From assembly GCF_035189165.1 (NCBI RefSeq), contig NZ_CP045246.1, positions 2,604,001-2,668,000 on the forward strand: DNA of 64,000 nucleotides, given 5' to 3'. The translations under genes were made by a program, and so were the position numbers. The notes below the pieces were generated by a model. That model made no database searches, was not told the origin of the DNA, and saw only the letters and a program-made list of their open reading frames with translations. Of the stretch, positions 50,679-58,578 are shown one piece after another. The DNA comes from Arthrobacter sp. JZ12 (GTDB lineage Bacteria; Actinomycetota; Actinomycetes; Actinomycetales; Micrococcaceae). Within the stretch, counting starts at the first letter, position 1. Each line of letters opens with the position of its first letter.

Positions 50679-51671
50679 TCAGGACCCCTGCGCGCCAAGA
50701 CGCACATGACCGACGCCGACGGACGGCATGGGTTCATCGGCCTCGAACATGAAGTGGTCGAAGCGGCGGAGAATGAGCCCTTCGCGCAGTGCCCAGGGGC
50801 AGATGTCCATCTGCGTCACATTGAAGGCTTCGAAGGCGGCTTCCGCCACCAGTGCCCCGGCAAGCACCTGGCGTGCGCGCAACTCAGAGACGCCGTCGAG
50901 ATTCACCCTGTCGGAGACGGGCATCGCTTCCAGGCGCTTCGACCAGAGCGCAAGATCCTCATAGCGCAGGGTCCGCCGCACAAACGGGCCCGCCGCTGAA
51001 GGCGCTGCCCCGGCGATGCGTGCCAGGGACCGGAAAGTCTTGGACGTGCCGGCAACCAGGTGTGGCTTCCCCAGCCCTGCGAAGGCGCTGGCCGAGTCTT
51101 TGAGTGTCTGCCGGATGTAGCGGCGGAGCTGCTTGACGTCGCGCGGAGCCGGCGGGTCGCCGGGGAGCCATTCCCGTGTCAGCCGGCCTGCGCCGAGGGG
51201 AACGGATTGGGCCACCTCGGGCAGTTCGTCATGGCCCATGGCCATCTCGAAGGAACCTCCCCCGATGTCGAGGTTGAGAATGGAACCGGTGCCCCATCCG
51301 TACCATCGCCGAACGGCCTGAAAGGTGGCGGCGGCTTCCTCTGCTCCGGTGAGTTCCTGCAGGACAACCGAGGTTTCCGCCTCTACCCGTCGCAGCACGT
51401 CCTCGCCGTTTCCGGACTCGCGAATTGCGGAGGTACAGAAGGCAAGGAAGTCCTCGGCCCGATGCTCGGCAGCAAACGCCCGGGCCTGCTTGATGAAGGC
51501 GATGAGTTCGCGCTGCCCGTCCTCGCTGATGCACCCTTCCGGGTCCAGGTAGCTCACAAGCTGCAGTGGCCGCTTGTGGGACGCATAGGGAACCGGGCGA
51601 GCCCCGGCGTGCGCGTCCACCAACAACAGATGGACAGTATTGGATCCGATATCGAGAACGCCTAGCCGCAT
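50679..51671 (-). CDS. ppx: Exopolyphosphatase/guanosine pentaphosphatase (Ppx/GppA)
   Basis: Phosphatase of the ASKHA fold, 330 residues, acting on inorganic polyphosphate or (p)ppGpp. The two phosphate loops are LDIGSNTVHLLLVD at the start and LDIGGGSFEMAMG at about 145; the catalytic Glu is in TGAEEAA. ATG 51671 is favoured by CATAAT 6 bases upstream. It is one-domain, shorter than E. coli Ppx, as is usual in actinobacteria. Confidence 0.9.
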   Translation of the reverse strand: MRLGVLDIGSNTVHLLLVDAHAGARPVPYASHKRPLQLVSYLDPEGCISEDGQRELIAFIKQARAFAAEHRAEDFLAFCTSAIRESGNGEDVLRRVEAETSVVLQELTGAEEAAATFQAVRRWYGWGTGSILNLDIGGGSFEMAMGHDELPEVAQSVPLGAGRLTREWLPGDPPAPRDVKQLRRYIRQTLKDSASAFAGLGKPHLVAGTSKTFRSLARIAGAAPSAAGPFVRRTLRYEDLALWSKRLEAMPVSDRVNLDGVSELRARQVLAGALVAEAAFEAFNVTQMDICPWALREGLILRRFDHFMFEADEPMPSVGVGHVRLGAQGS

Positions 51672-51677
51672 GGTCCC

Positions 51678-51683
51678 ATTATG
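51678..51683 (-). promoter_or_regulatory. -10 element for ppx
   Basis: CATAAT on the minus strand lies 6 bases before ATG 51671. Confidence 0.5.
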
Positions 51684-51741
51684 TAGGGTGCGCCGGCGGC
51701 GTCTTAATCCGCAGCCGGCCCATGCAACTGCTGAGCGCGGG

Positions 51742-54498
51742 CTACTTCCGCGCCGTCGCCTTGCGCTTGGCCGGTGCACGACCTCCCGACTTGCGGGGAG
51801 CGGGCCCCTTTGCACGCTTCTCCGCCAGCAACGCCACTGCCGTCTCCCTGGTCAACTCCTCGATCGCGGTCGATCGCGGCACGGTGATGTTCGTGACGCC
51901 GTCAGTAATGTAAGGACCGAAACGGCCCTCCTTGACCACGATCGGCTTCTCGGACACCGGGTCGTCCCCGAACTCGGCCAGCGGCGGGGCAGCTGTCCGG
52001 GCTCCACGCTGCTTGGGCTGTGAGTAGATTTCGAGCGCCTGTTCCAGCGTGATGGTGAAGATTTCCTCTTCCGATCCGATGGAACGGGAATCGGACCCCT
52101 TCTTCAGGTAGGGGCCGAAGCGCCCGTTCTGCACGGTGATTTCGTTGCCTTCGGCGTCCTGTCCGAGGACCCGGGGCAGGTTCATCAGCTTGAGCGCGTC
52201 TTCGAGCGTGACAGTTTCGATCGACATGCTCTTGAAGAGCGATCCGGTGCGCGGCTTGACCTTCGCAGGCTTCTTCGGCGGCTTCGGCTTCCCGTTCTTG
52301 TAATACTCCACCGGCTGATTGGCCAGTTCCTCCGCCGTCGGCTCGGGAATGAGCTCGATGACGTACGGTCCGTAGCGGCCGTCACGCGCCACGATGGTGC
52401 GTCCTGTCTCGGGATCTGTCCCCAGGACCCGCTCCTCGGAAGCCGGGTTGTTCATGAGCTCCACCGCCTTCTCTGCGGTGAGCTCATCGGGAGCCAGGTC
52501 TTCGGGCACGTTGGCGCGCTGCGGCTCCGTTCCTTCCGGAGCGTCCGCCGGCAGCGGTTTCTCGAGGTAGGGACCGAATTTGCCGACCCGAAGCACAATG
52601 CCGTCGGCAATTTCAACCGAGTTGATGCGCCGCGCGTCGATCTCGCCGAGGTCGTTGACGATCGTGTTCAGGCCGGTGTGGCTCTGGTCTCCGTAGTAGA
52701 AGTGGTTGAGCCACTGAACCCGCCCCTGCTCGCCTCGGGCGATCCGGTCGAGGTCCTCCTCCAGTTCCGCCGTGAAGTCATAGTCCACGTAGTCGTGGAA
52801 GTGCTCCTCCAACAGGCGAACCACCGAGAACGCAATCCAGCTCGGAACCAGGGCCTGCCCGCGAGTCCGGACGTAGCCCCGGTCCATGATGGTGGAGATA
52901 GTGGCAGCGTACGTGGACGGCCTGCCGATACCGCGCTCTTCGAGCACCTTGACGAGCGACGCTTCCGTGTACCGCGGCGGCGGCGAGGTCTCGTGCCCCA
53001 CGGGCTGGACGGAGTCCACTCCCAGAGCGTCGCCGGTGGCGAGGTTCGGCAGGCGGCCGCCCTGTCCGGCGTCGTCGGCGTCTGTCCGGTCTTCGTCATC
53101 GCGGGAGGCATCCCGCCCTTCCTCATAGGCAGCCAGGAAGCCGCGGAAGGTGATGACCGTTCCGGACGCGGCGAACTCGGCATCCTTGCCGTCGGCGGTG
53201 ACCGCGCCAAGGCGGACCGAGGCGGTCGAGCCCTTGGCATCCGCCATCTGGGAGGCGACCGTGCGCTTCCAAATCAGCTCGTACAGCCGGAATTCGTCAC
53301 CCTGAAGCTGCTGCGCAACCTGCGCCGGGGTGCGGAAGGAATCGCCCGCGGGACGGATGGCCTCGTGTGCTTCCTGCGCGTTCTTGGACTTGCCCTTGTA
53401 GACCCTGCGGGCGTCCGGAACATACTCGGCTCCGTACAGCTCGGAGGCCTGCCTGCGGGCGGCGTTGATCGCCTGGTCGCTCAGGGCCGGCGAATCGGTT
53501 CGCATGTACGTGATGTAGCCGTTCTCATACAGGCGCTGGGCAACCTGCATGGTCACGCGAGAGGAGAACCGCAGCTTGCGGGCGGCTTCCTGCTGGAGAG
53601 TGGAGGTGGTGAACGGCGCAGCCGGCCGGCGGGTGTACGGCTTGGTCTCGACCGAGCGGACCTCGAAGGCCGACTGCTGCAGCCCCTCGGCGAGCGCCGT
53701 GGCTGACGCCTCGTTGAGGAGGGCGACGTTCTGGGTCTTGAGTTCACCGCGATCGGTGAAGTCCTTGCCCGTTGCTACCCGCGTACCATCTACGGACACC
53801 AGTTTCGCATTGAACGACTCGCCCTTGGCGGAATCCTCCGGCGAGAACGTTCCGGTCAAATCCCAGTACGACGCCGCGCGGAACGCCATGCGCTCCCGCT
53901 CCCTTTCCACCACGAGGCGGGTGGCCACGGACTGCACTCGGCCTGCGGACAGGCCCCGCGCCACCTTGCGCCACAGCACTGGGGAGATCTCGTACCCGTA
54001 GAGGCGGTCGAGGATGCGCCGGGTTTCCTGTGCGTCGACCATGGGGATGTCAAGGTCCCGCAACTCCTCCATGGCGCGCTGGATGGCTTCGCGGGTGATT
54101 TCGGGGAAGGTCAGCCGGTAGACGGGTACCTTGGGCTTGAGCACCTCCAGCAGGTGCCAGGCGATGGCCTCGCCCTCCCTGTCACCGTCAGTGGCCAGGT
54201 ACAGTTCGCTGGCGTCCTTCAGGGCGGCCTTGAGTTCGGCGACCCGCTTCTTCTTGTCGGCCGAGACCACGTAGTAAGGCTCGAAATCCTTTTCCAGGTC
54301 CACGGCGAACTTGCCGAGTGAGCTCTTTTTCAGCTCGGCTGGCAGGTCGGAAGGCTGGGGCAGGTCGCGGATGTGCCCCATGGATGCAGTTACTTCGAAG
54401 CCCTCGCCGAGGTAGCCCGCAATGGTCTTGCTCTTGGCCGGAGACTCGACAATGACGAGCTTCTTGCCGGGCTTCTTGTCGGTTGCCTTGGTTGGCAC
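51742..54498 (-). CDS. topA: DNA topoisomerase I
   Basis: Type IA topoisomerase of 918 residues that relaxes negative supercoils. The TOPRIM domain starts with LVIVESPAKSKTI; the catalytic Tyr lies in GYITYMRTDS at about residue 328. The C-terminal third has several RFGPY/KFGPY/RYGPY Topo_C repeats in place of zinc fingers, and a basic tail (KRKATARK), the actinobacterial type. GTG 54498 is fixed by GAGGAG 6 bases upstream; the frame is open farther but non-coding. The 210-base region 54499-54708 upstream holds no gene. Confidence 0.95.
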   Translation of the reverse strand: MPTKATDKKPGKKLVIVESPAKSKTIAGYLGEGFEVTASMGHIRDLPQPSDLPAELKKSSLGKFAVDLEKDFEPYYVVSADKKKRVAELKAALKDASELYLATDGDREGEAIAWHLLEVLKPKVPVYRLTFPEITREAIQRAMEELRDLDIPMVDAQETRRILDRLYGYEISPVLWRKVARGLSAGRVQSVATRLVVERERERMAFRAASYWDLTGTFSPEDSAKGESFNAKLVSVDGTRVATGKDFTDRGELKTQNVALLNEASATALAEGLQQSAFEVRSVETKPYTRRPAAPFTTSTLQQEAARKLRFSSRVTMQVAQRLYENGYITYMRTDSPALSDQAINAARRQASELYGAEYVPDARRVYKGKSKNAQEAHEAIRPAGDSFRTPAQVAQQLQGDEFRLYELIWKRTVASQMADAKGSTASVRLGAVTADGKDAEFAASGTVITFRGFLAAYEEGRDASRDDEDRTDADDAGQGGRLPNLATGDALGVDSVQPVGHETSPPPRYTEASLVKVLEERGIGRPSTYAATISTIMDRGYVRTRGQALVPSWIAFSVVRLLEEHFHDYVDYDFTAELEEDLDRIARGEQGRVQWLNHFYYGDQSHTGLNTIVNDLGEIDARRINSVEIADGIVLRVGKFGPYLEKPLPADAPEGTEPQRANVPEDLAPDELTAEKAVELMNNPASEERVLGTDPETGRTIVARDGRYGPYVIELIPEPTAEELANQPVEYYKNGKPKPPKKPAKVKPRTGSLFKSMSIETVTLEDALKLMNLPRVLGQDAEGNEITVQNGRFGPYLKKGSDSRSIGSEEEIFTITLEQALEIYSQPKQRGARTAAPPLAEFGDDPVSEKPIVVKEGRFGPYITDGVTNITVPRSTAIEELTRETAVALLAEKRAKGPAPRKSGGRAPAKRKATARK

Positions 54499-54708
54499 TT
54501 TTCTCCTCGGTACGGGTACTTCTTTAAACAGCAGCAAGCCGCTCGATCTGAGCACAGAATGAGGTTGTTCGGGCGTCCTGCCCTTCACAGTATGCGGCAT
54601 GCGTACCTGCACTAGGGTAACGGTTCGCCGCAGGGCACCCCGCCGACGGGGCAGGTCTGTGCATATCCCGATCCCTATTCCAGAGCCGAGCGAGCCCGGC
54701 CGACGTCC

Positions 54709-56325
54709 TCAGTCTTCCTTCACCGGAAGAAGGAAGCCCTCGGCCACGAGATTGCGTACATCCCCGATAAGGCCGCTTCGGAAATCGTCATCCGTCCGGT
54801 CCAGCAGCGCGGCAAGGGCACCGATGATCTGCCCGGCGGAGAGTTCGCCGTCGCACGCTGACATAAAGCCGGCCAGTTCGGTGCTGAGCAGATTGGTCCG
54901 CCGGAATCCGGCACCCTGGCGAAGGAGGATCACGCCCGGGTGCTCGGCGCCCGGGCGCTGGTGCCGCTCCTCGGTGACGTCGTCGGCTACCAGCAGGTGC
55001 ACGCGCGACAGATCCTCGCAGGAGCCAAGCCAGTCGTGGCGCTCCACGGCCGCGGTGATGTGCGGGCCGATGGGCTGCTCGAGCTCGTAGGTGATCTCTT
55101 CGAAGCGCCGAAGATTCGCCGGCCCACCGGCGTTACGCAGCCACACGTACCCGAATCCGATGTGTTCCACGGCGCGTGAGGCGAAGTCCGCGAGATACGC
55201 ACTGAAGCGCTGGGCGAAACGTGCGGGGTCCCGCTGCTCGGCGGCGTCGCGCAGCCAGGTCTCGGCGTACTGCGTGGGCGGAAGCTGCTCGCGCTGGATC
55301 ACCCAGGCGTCAGCGGTGTCCTCCAGCCACCCGGTGATCCGTTCCTGCCACGAGGCGCCCTGCGGAATCTCCCAGTTACCAAGCAGTTGGGCCGTCCCGC
55401 CGGGCTTCAGCACCGAGGGGAGGCCGGAAATCAGTGTGGCGACGATCGCGTCCCCAGCGAGGCCGCCGTCGCGGTAGGTGAAGCGGTCCTCGGCCTGTTC
55501 GCCGGCGCTGCGCGGCGTGATGACGAATGGCGGGTTGGACACCACCTGATCGAAGGTCTCCCCAGCCACCGGCTCCAGCAGGCTGCCCAGCCTCAGGGAG
55601 ACACGGGCGTCAAGGTTGAGCGGATCGATTCCGAGCGCATCGGCGTTGAGCAGCAGGTTGAACCGGGTCATGGCGAGTGCCCGCTCAGAGATGTCGGTTG
55701 CTGTGACGTGCCCTGCGTGAGCCAGCAGGTGAAAGGTCTGGATTCCGCAGCCGGTTCCCAGATCCAGCGCCCGCTGCACGGGTTGCCGCACGGCGAACTG
55801 GGCAAGGGTAAGGGAGGCCTGCCCGATCCCCAGCACGTGGTCGGCGCGCAGCACGCCCGGACGCACATGCGAACCCAGATCCGACGCGACCCACACCTCA
55901 CCGCCGGTATCCGAGGAGTAGGGGCGCAGGTCCACCGCCGCGCGGAGGGACGCGCCGTCGTCGTACTCTTCCAGCAGGTTCAGGGTCTGCAGTCCCGCAA
56001 CCGTGGTCTGCGGCAGGGCGGCGGCGAGGACGTCAGGAGGCAGCGCCTCCCCCAGCAGGAACACCAGCACGACGGCGGCCAGTCGTCGGGTTGCTTGGCT
56101 GCCACCGGCGGCATGGTCACCGCCGGCGCCGTCGACGGCGGCGCGGGCCGCCAGCAGGGCGGGAACGGGCTGGTCCCGCTCAAGCGCCGCGTAGGCGTCC
56201 GGCCCGACCAGGTCCGCGACGCCGTCGACCGTGTAGTTGATGTCCCGCAGGTCGGCGGCGAGCCGATCGAGGAGGTCCTGGTCGTCGCTTCGGGGGGCAC
56301 CGGGTACGGCGGCGAAGTTCGTCAC
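54709..56325 (-). CDS. Two-domain methyltransferase (HemK/PrmC-like, DUF7059)
   Basis: Protein of 538 residues. The N-terminus (about 15-150) is a DUF7059-like winged-helix region; the centre is a class I methyltransferase (DLGTGCGIQTFH motif I at about 190 and VVSNPPFVITPR, an NPPF motif of N5-glutamine or N6-adenine methyltransferases, at about 270); the C-terminus (about 400-535) is a further domain of unknown role. The NPPF motif suggests an amide or amino-nitrogen target. GTG 56325 has TAGACT 7 bases upstream. Confidence 0.83.
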   Translation of the reverse strand: MTNFAAVPGAPRSDDQDLLDRLAADLRDINYTVDGVADLVGPDAYAALERDQPVPALLAARAAVDGAGGDHAAGGSQATRRLAAVVLVFLLGEALPPDVLAAALPQTTVAGLQTLNLLEEYDDGASLRAAVDLRPYSSDTGGEVWVASDLGSHVRPGVLRADHVLGIGQASLTLAQFAVRQPVQRALDLGTGCGIQTFHLLAHAGHVTATDISERALAMTRFNLLLNADALGIDPLNLDARVSLRLGSLLEPVAGETFDQVVSNPPFVITPRSAGEQAEDRFTYRDGGLAGDAIVATLISGLPSVLKPGGTAQLLGNWEIPQGASWQERITGWLEDTADAWVIQREQLPPTQYAETWLRDAAEQRDPARFAQRFSAYLADFASRAVEHIGFGYVWLRNAGGPANLRRFEEITYELEQPIGPHITAAVERHDWLGSCEDLSRVHLLVADDVTEERHQRPGAEHPGVILLRQGAGFRRTNLLSTELAGFMSACDGELSAGQIIGALAALLDRTDDDFRSGLIGDVRNLVAEGFLLPVKED

Positions 56326-56365
56326 GCTGGCCAGTCTAGGTTGTCGGATGGGGTTTACTTGGCGG

Positions 56366-56839
56366 ATGGGGAACTACGCAATGCGCACCGTGGCAGCCAT
56401 CTGTGCGGCATTGGGCGCGCTCAGTCTTACGTCGTGCACGTCGCCGACGGAAGAAGCGCCATCCGCCGGGTTGGGCGCGGATACAGCCGTCTGGGCCGAG
56501 TCCGTTCTGGGGAGCCACGAGGGCACGCACCTCACGGGCACGCACCAGGGGTCCGAACCGAGCATGGGCGCTTTCCACAACACCGACGCCGGTTGGTACG
56601 AGCTGCGGATGGCATGTGCGGACCGGAACGGTGTTGCCTCCGGCGACAGCATGGCCGTGGCCGTTACAGCTGACGGAGAACCGGTCGGGGACGGATCGGT
56701 CGGATGCTCCGGTTCGGCTGTGTCATCGCACATTCAGGTGATGGCACCGGCCGAAAACCTGGAAGTTGCCATCACCAATTCCGGCGTGGACATGGTCTGG
56801 GTTGTGGCGCTGGAACCCGGCCCACCGCCGTCGTCCTAG
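56366..56839 (+). CDS. Small lipoprotein of unknown function
   Basis: Exported lipoprotein of 157 residues with a hydrophobic signal (about 8-22) and lipobox LTSC. The mature part has two further Cys (in MACADRNG and VGCSGSAVS) that may form a disulfide, and a C-terminal beta-rich stretch (LEVAITNSGVDMVWVVALE). An in-frame ATG at 56381 with GGGGA upstream is an equally good start. No family recognised. It is divergent from the methyltransferase and converges with trhO. Confidence 0.68.
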   Translation: MGNYAMRTVAAICAALGALSLTSCTSPTEEAPSAGLGADTAVWAESVLGSHEGTHLTGTHQGSEPSMGAFHNTDAGWYELRMACADRNGVASGDSMAVAVTADGEPVGDGSVGCSGSAVSSHIQVMAPAENLEVAITNSGVDMVWVVALEPGPPPSS

Positions 56840-56864
56840 CTGGCCGTCACCCCAACTAGGCTGG

Positions 56865-57782
56865 CTAGGCGGCGCCGACAGCTGTCGCTTCGGCCTCGTC
56901 CGTCTCACACCCCTGCGGGCAGCGGAGCGTGGCCGGGTCCGCAGCGCAGTCAGCGCAGTAGAGGGTGAGATTGCGGCAGCTCAGGTTGGAGCAGTTCTCG
57001 AACTTGTTGGTGGCCGCCTGGCAGCGGACGCACTTGCCGATGGTCTTGGCGTCCTTGGTGAATTCGACGTGCATCCGCTTGTCGAAGACGTAGAGCGAAC
57101 CCTCCCACAGCCCCGAGTCGCCGTAGGCCTCGCCGTACCGGACTATGCCGCCCTGCAGCTGATACACCTCGTTGAAGCCGCGGTTGACCATCAGGCTGGA
57201 GAGAACCTCGCAGCGGATGCCCCCGGTGCAGTAGGTGACCACGGGCTTGTCCTTCAGGTGGTCGTACTTCCCGGAGTCCAGTTCGCGGACAAAGTCGTGG
57301 GTGGTGTTCACATCGGGAACCACCGCATTCCGGAACTTCCCAATCTGCGCCTCGAGCGCGTTGCGGCCGTCGAAGAAGACAACCTCATCGCCGCGCTCGT
57401 CCACCAGCTGGTGCAGCTGTTCCGGCCGCAGGTGGACGCCTCCGCCGACAACGCCGTTCTCGTCAACCTTCAGCTCACCCGGCGCACCGAAGGACACGAT
57501 CTCGTCGCGGACCTTCACGCTCAGGCGCGGGAAGTCGTCCGCTCCGCCCTCGGACCACTTGATGTCCATCTTCTTGAAGGCCGGGTACTCACGTGTTGTC
57601 TTTACGTATTGTTTGACGGCGTTGAGCTCGCCGCCCACGGTTCCGTTGATCCCGTCCTTCGAGATGAGGATGCGGCCGCGGAGCCCGAGCTTCTCGCACA
57701 GGGCGCGCTGCCAGAGCCGGATTGCCTCCGGATCAGGCAGCGGGGTGAAGGCGTAGTAGAGGACGATACGGTTCATGGGCAC
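56865..57782 (-). CDS. trhO: tRNA uridine-34 hydroxylase TrhO (rhodanese family)
   Basis: Protein of 305 residues that hydroxylates uridine 34 of tRNA in an oxygen-dependent way. The N-terminal acylphosphatase-like domain is followed by a rhodanese domain with active-site [10 protein letters not shown]. The C-terminal region carries a Cys cluster ([25 protein letters not shown]) usual for actinobacterial and E. coli YceA-like proteins. TACCCT lies 7 bases before GTG 57782, supporting it over ATG 57776. Confidence 0.9.
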   Translation of the reverse strand: MPMNRIVLYYAFTPLPDPEAIRLWQRALCEKLGLRGRILISKDGINGTVGGELNAVKQYVKTTREYPAFKKMDIKWSEGGADDFPRLSVKVRDEIVSFGAPGELKVDENGVVGGGVHLRPEQLHQLVDERGDEVVFFDGRNALEAQIGKFRNAVVPDVNTTHDFVRELDSGKYDHLKDKPVVTYCTGGIRCEVLSSLMVNRGFNEVYQLQGGIVRYGEAYGDSGLWEGSLYVFDKRMHVEFTKDAKTIGKCVRCQAATNKFENCSNLSCRNLTLYCADCAADPATLRCPQGCETDEAEATAVGAA

Positions 57783-57789
57783 GCGTTAA

Positions 57790-57795
57790 AGGGTA
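57790..57795 (-). promoter_or_regulatory. -10 element for trhO
   Basis: TACCCT on the minus strand lies 7 bases before GTG 57782. Confidence 0.4.
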
Positions 57796-57867
57796 CCGGC
57801 GGCAGAACTGCCCGCTCCAAATCGGCGACCACTCCGTCCTGCTATGTTCAAGCACCCGCAGCACCAC

Positions 57868-57873
57868 TATCGT
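57868..57873 (+). promoter_or_regulatory. -10 element for the GNAT gene
   Basis: TATCGT lies 6 bases before ATG 57880, marking this ATG as the original start of the interrupted gene. Confidence 0.5.
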
Positions 57874-57879
57874 TCACTC

Positions 57880-58530
57880 ATGGAAGCAGTACTTTCCGAC
57901 CAGCTTGTCCGCACCTGGGTTTTCGGCTAGGCCAAGTGCCGCGGCTACGAAGCGCAGGACAACGGTCTGAGCATGTCCGTCCTGCTCACCGACCAGCAGA
58001 ATCATCTCGAAACCATCGTGTATGAGCCCACCATCGGTGAGTACCTCAAACTCGCGCAGGAAACGCGCGAGGACTCCTACCGCGTACTTACGGTGATCAC
58101 CAACCGCATGCAGGACCTCATTGACGCTGCCGAACCGCTGGGAATGCGCGTCACCGACCGCTGGCAGGCGCTGATGAGTGCTGATATGGAGGAACAGGAC
58201 GTGGAGGATCCCCTTCCGCCCGACGACGTGTTCACCCTCCACCACATCCGTGAGGCGCAGTGCCGGAGGGTCTCGGTCACTGCGAACGGTGAGGAGGCGG
58301 CGCGCGGATCTGTGGCCCGGCAGGACGGCTATGCGGTTTTCGACCGCATTGTCACTGAGGAGAAGTACCGACGGCGGGGACTGGGCAGTTTTGTCATGCG
58401 TGCCCTGACTGCCGACATCCTGGAGGAGGACGTGGACACCGGCCTGCTGATGGCTTCTGCCGATGGACGGCACCTGTACCAGCACCTGGGCTGGACGCAT
58501 CTGGCCGACGTCTTCGTGATTCGCCGCTGA
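57880..58530 (+). pseudogene. GNAT N-acetyltransferase interrupted by an in-frame TAG
   Basis: The frame starting at ATG 57880 reads MEAVLSDQLVRTWVFG, then TAG (57928-57930), then AKCRGYEAQDNGLS and continues without further interruption to 58530. The residue lost at codon 17 is most likely Trp (TGG to TAG), because homologues carry a W..GW..(C/S)RG pattern there. The rest (185 residues from ATG 57973) is a GNAT acetyltransferase with the acetyl-CoA loop RRRGLGSFVM and VFDRIVTEEKYRR. Re-initiation at 57973 would give a shorter protein but has no clear ribosome binding site. Substrate unknown. Confidence 0.75.
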
Positions 58531-58578
58531 GGGCGAAATCCACCCCGCCCGTGGGAGCCGGGGTGACAGAATGGGCTG

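Noticed and set aside
54499-54612. N-terminal extension of topoisomerase I from an upstream in-frame start
   Set aside because: GTG 54498 has a strong GAGGAG site and the conserved domain starts soon after; the extension is not protein-like.
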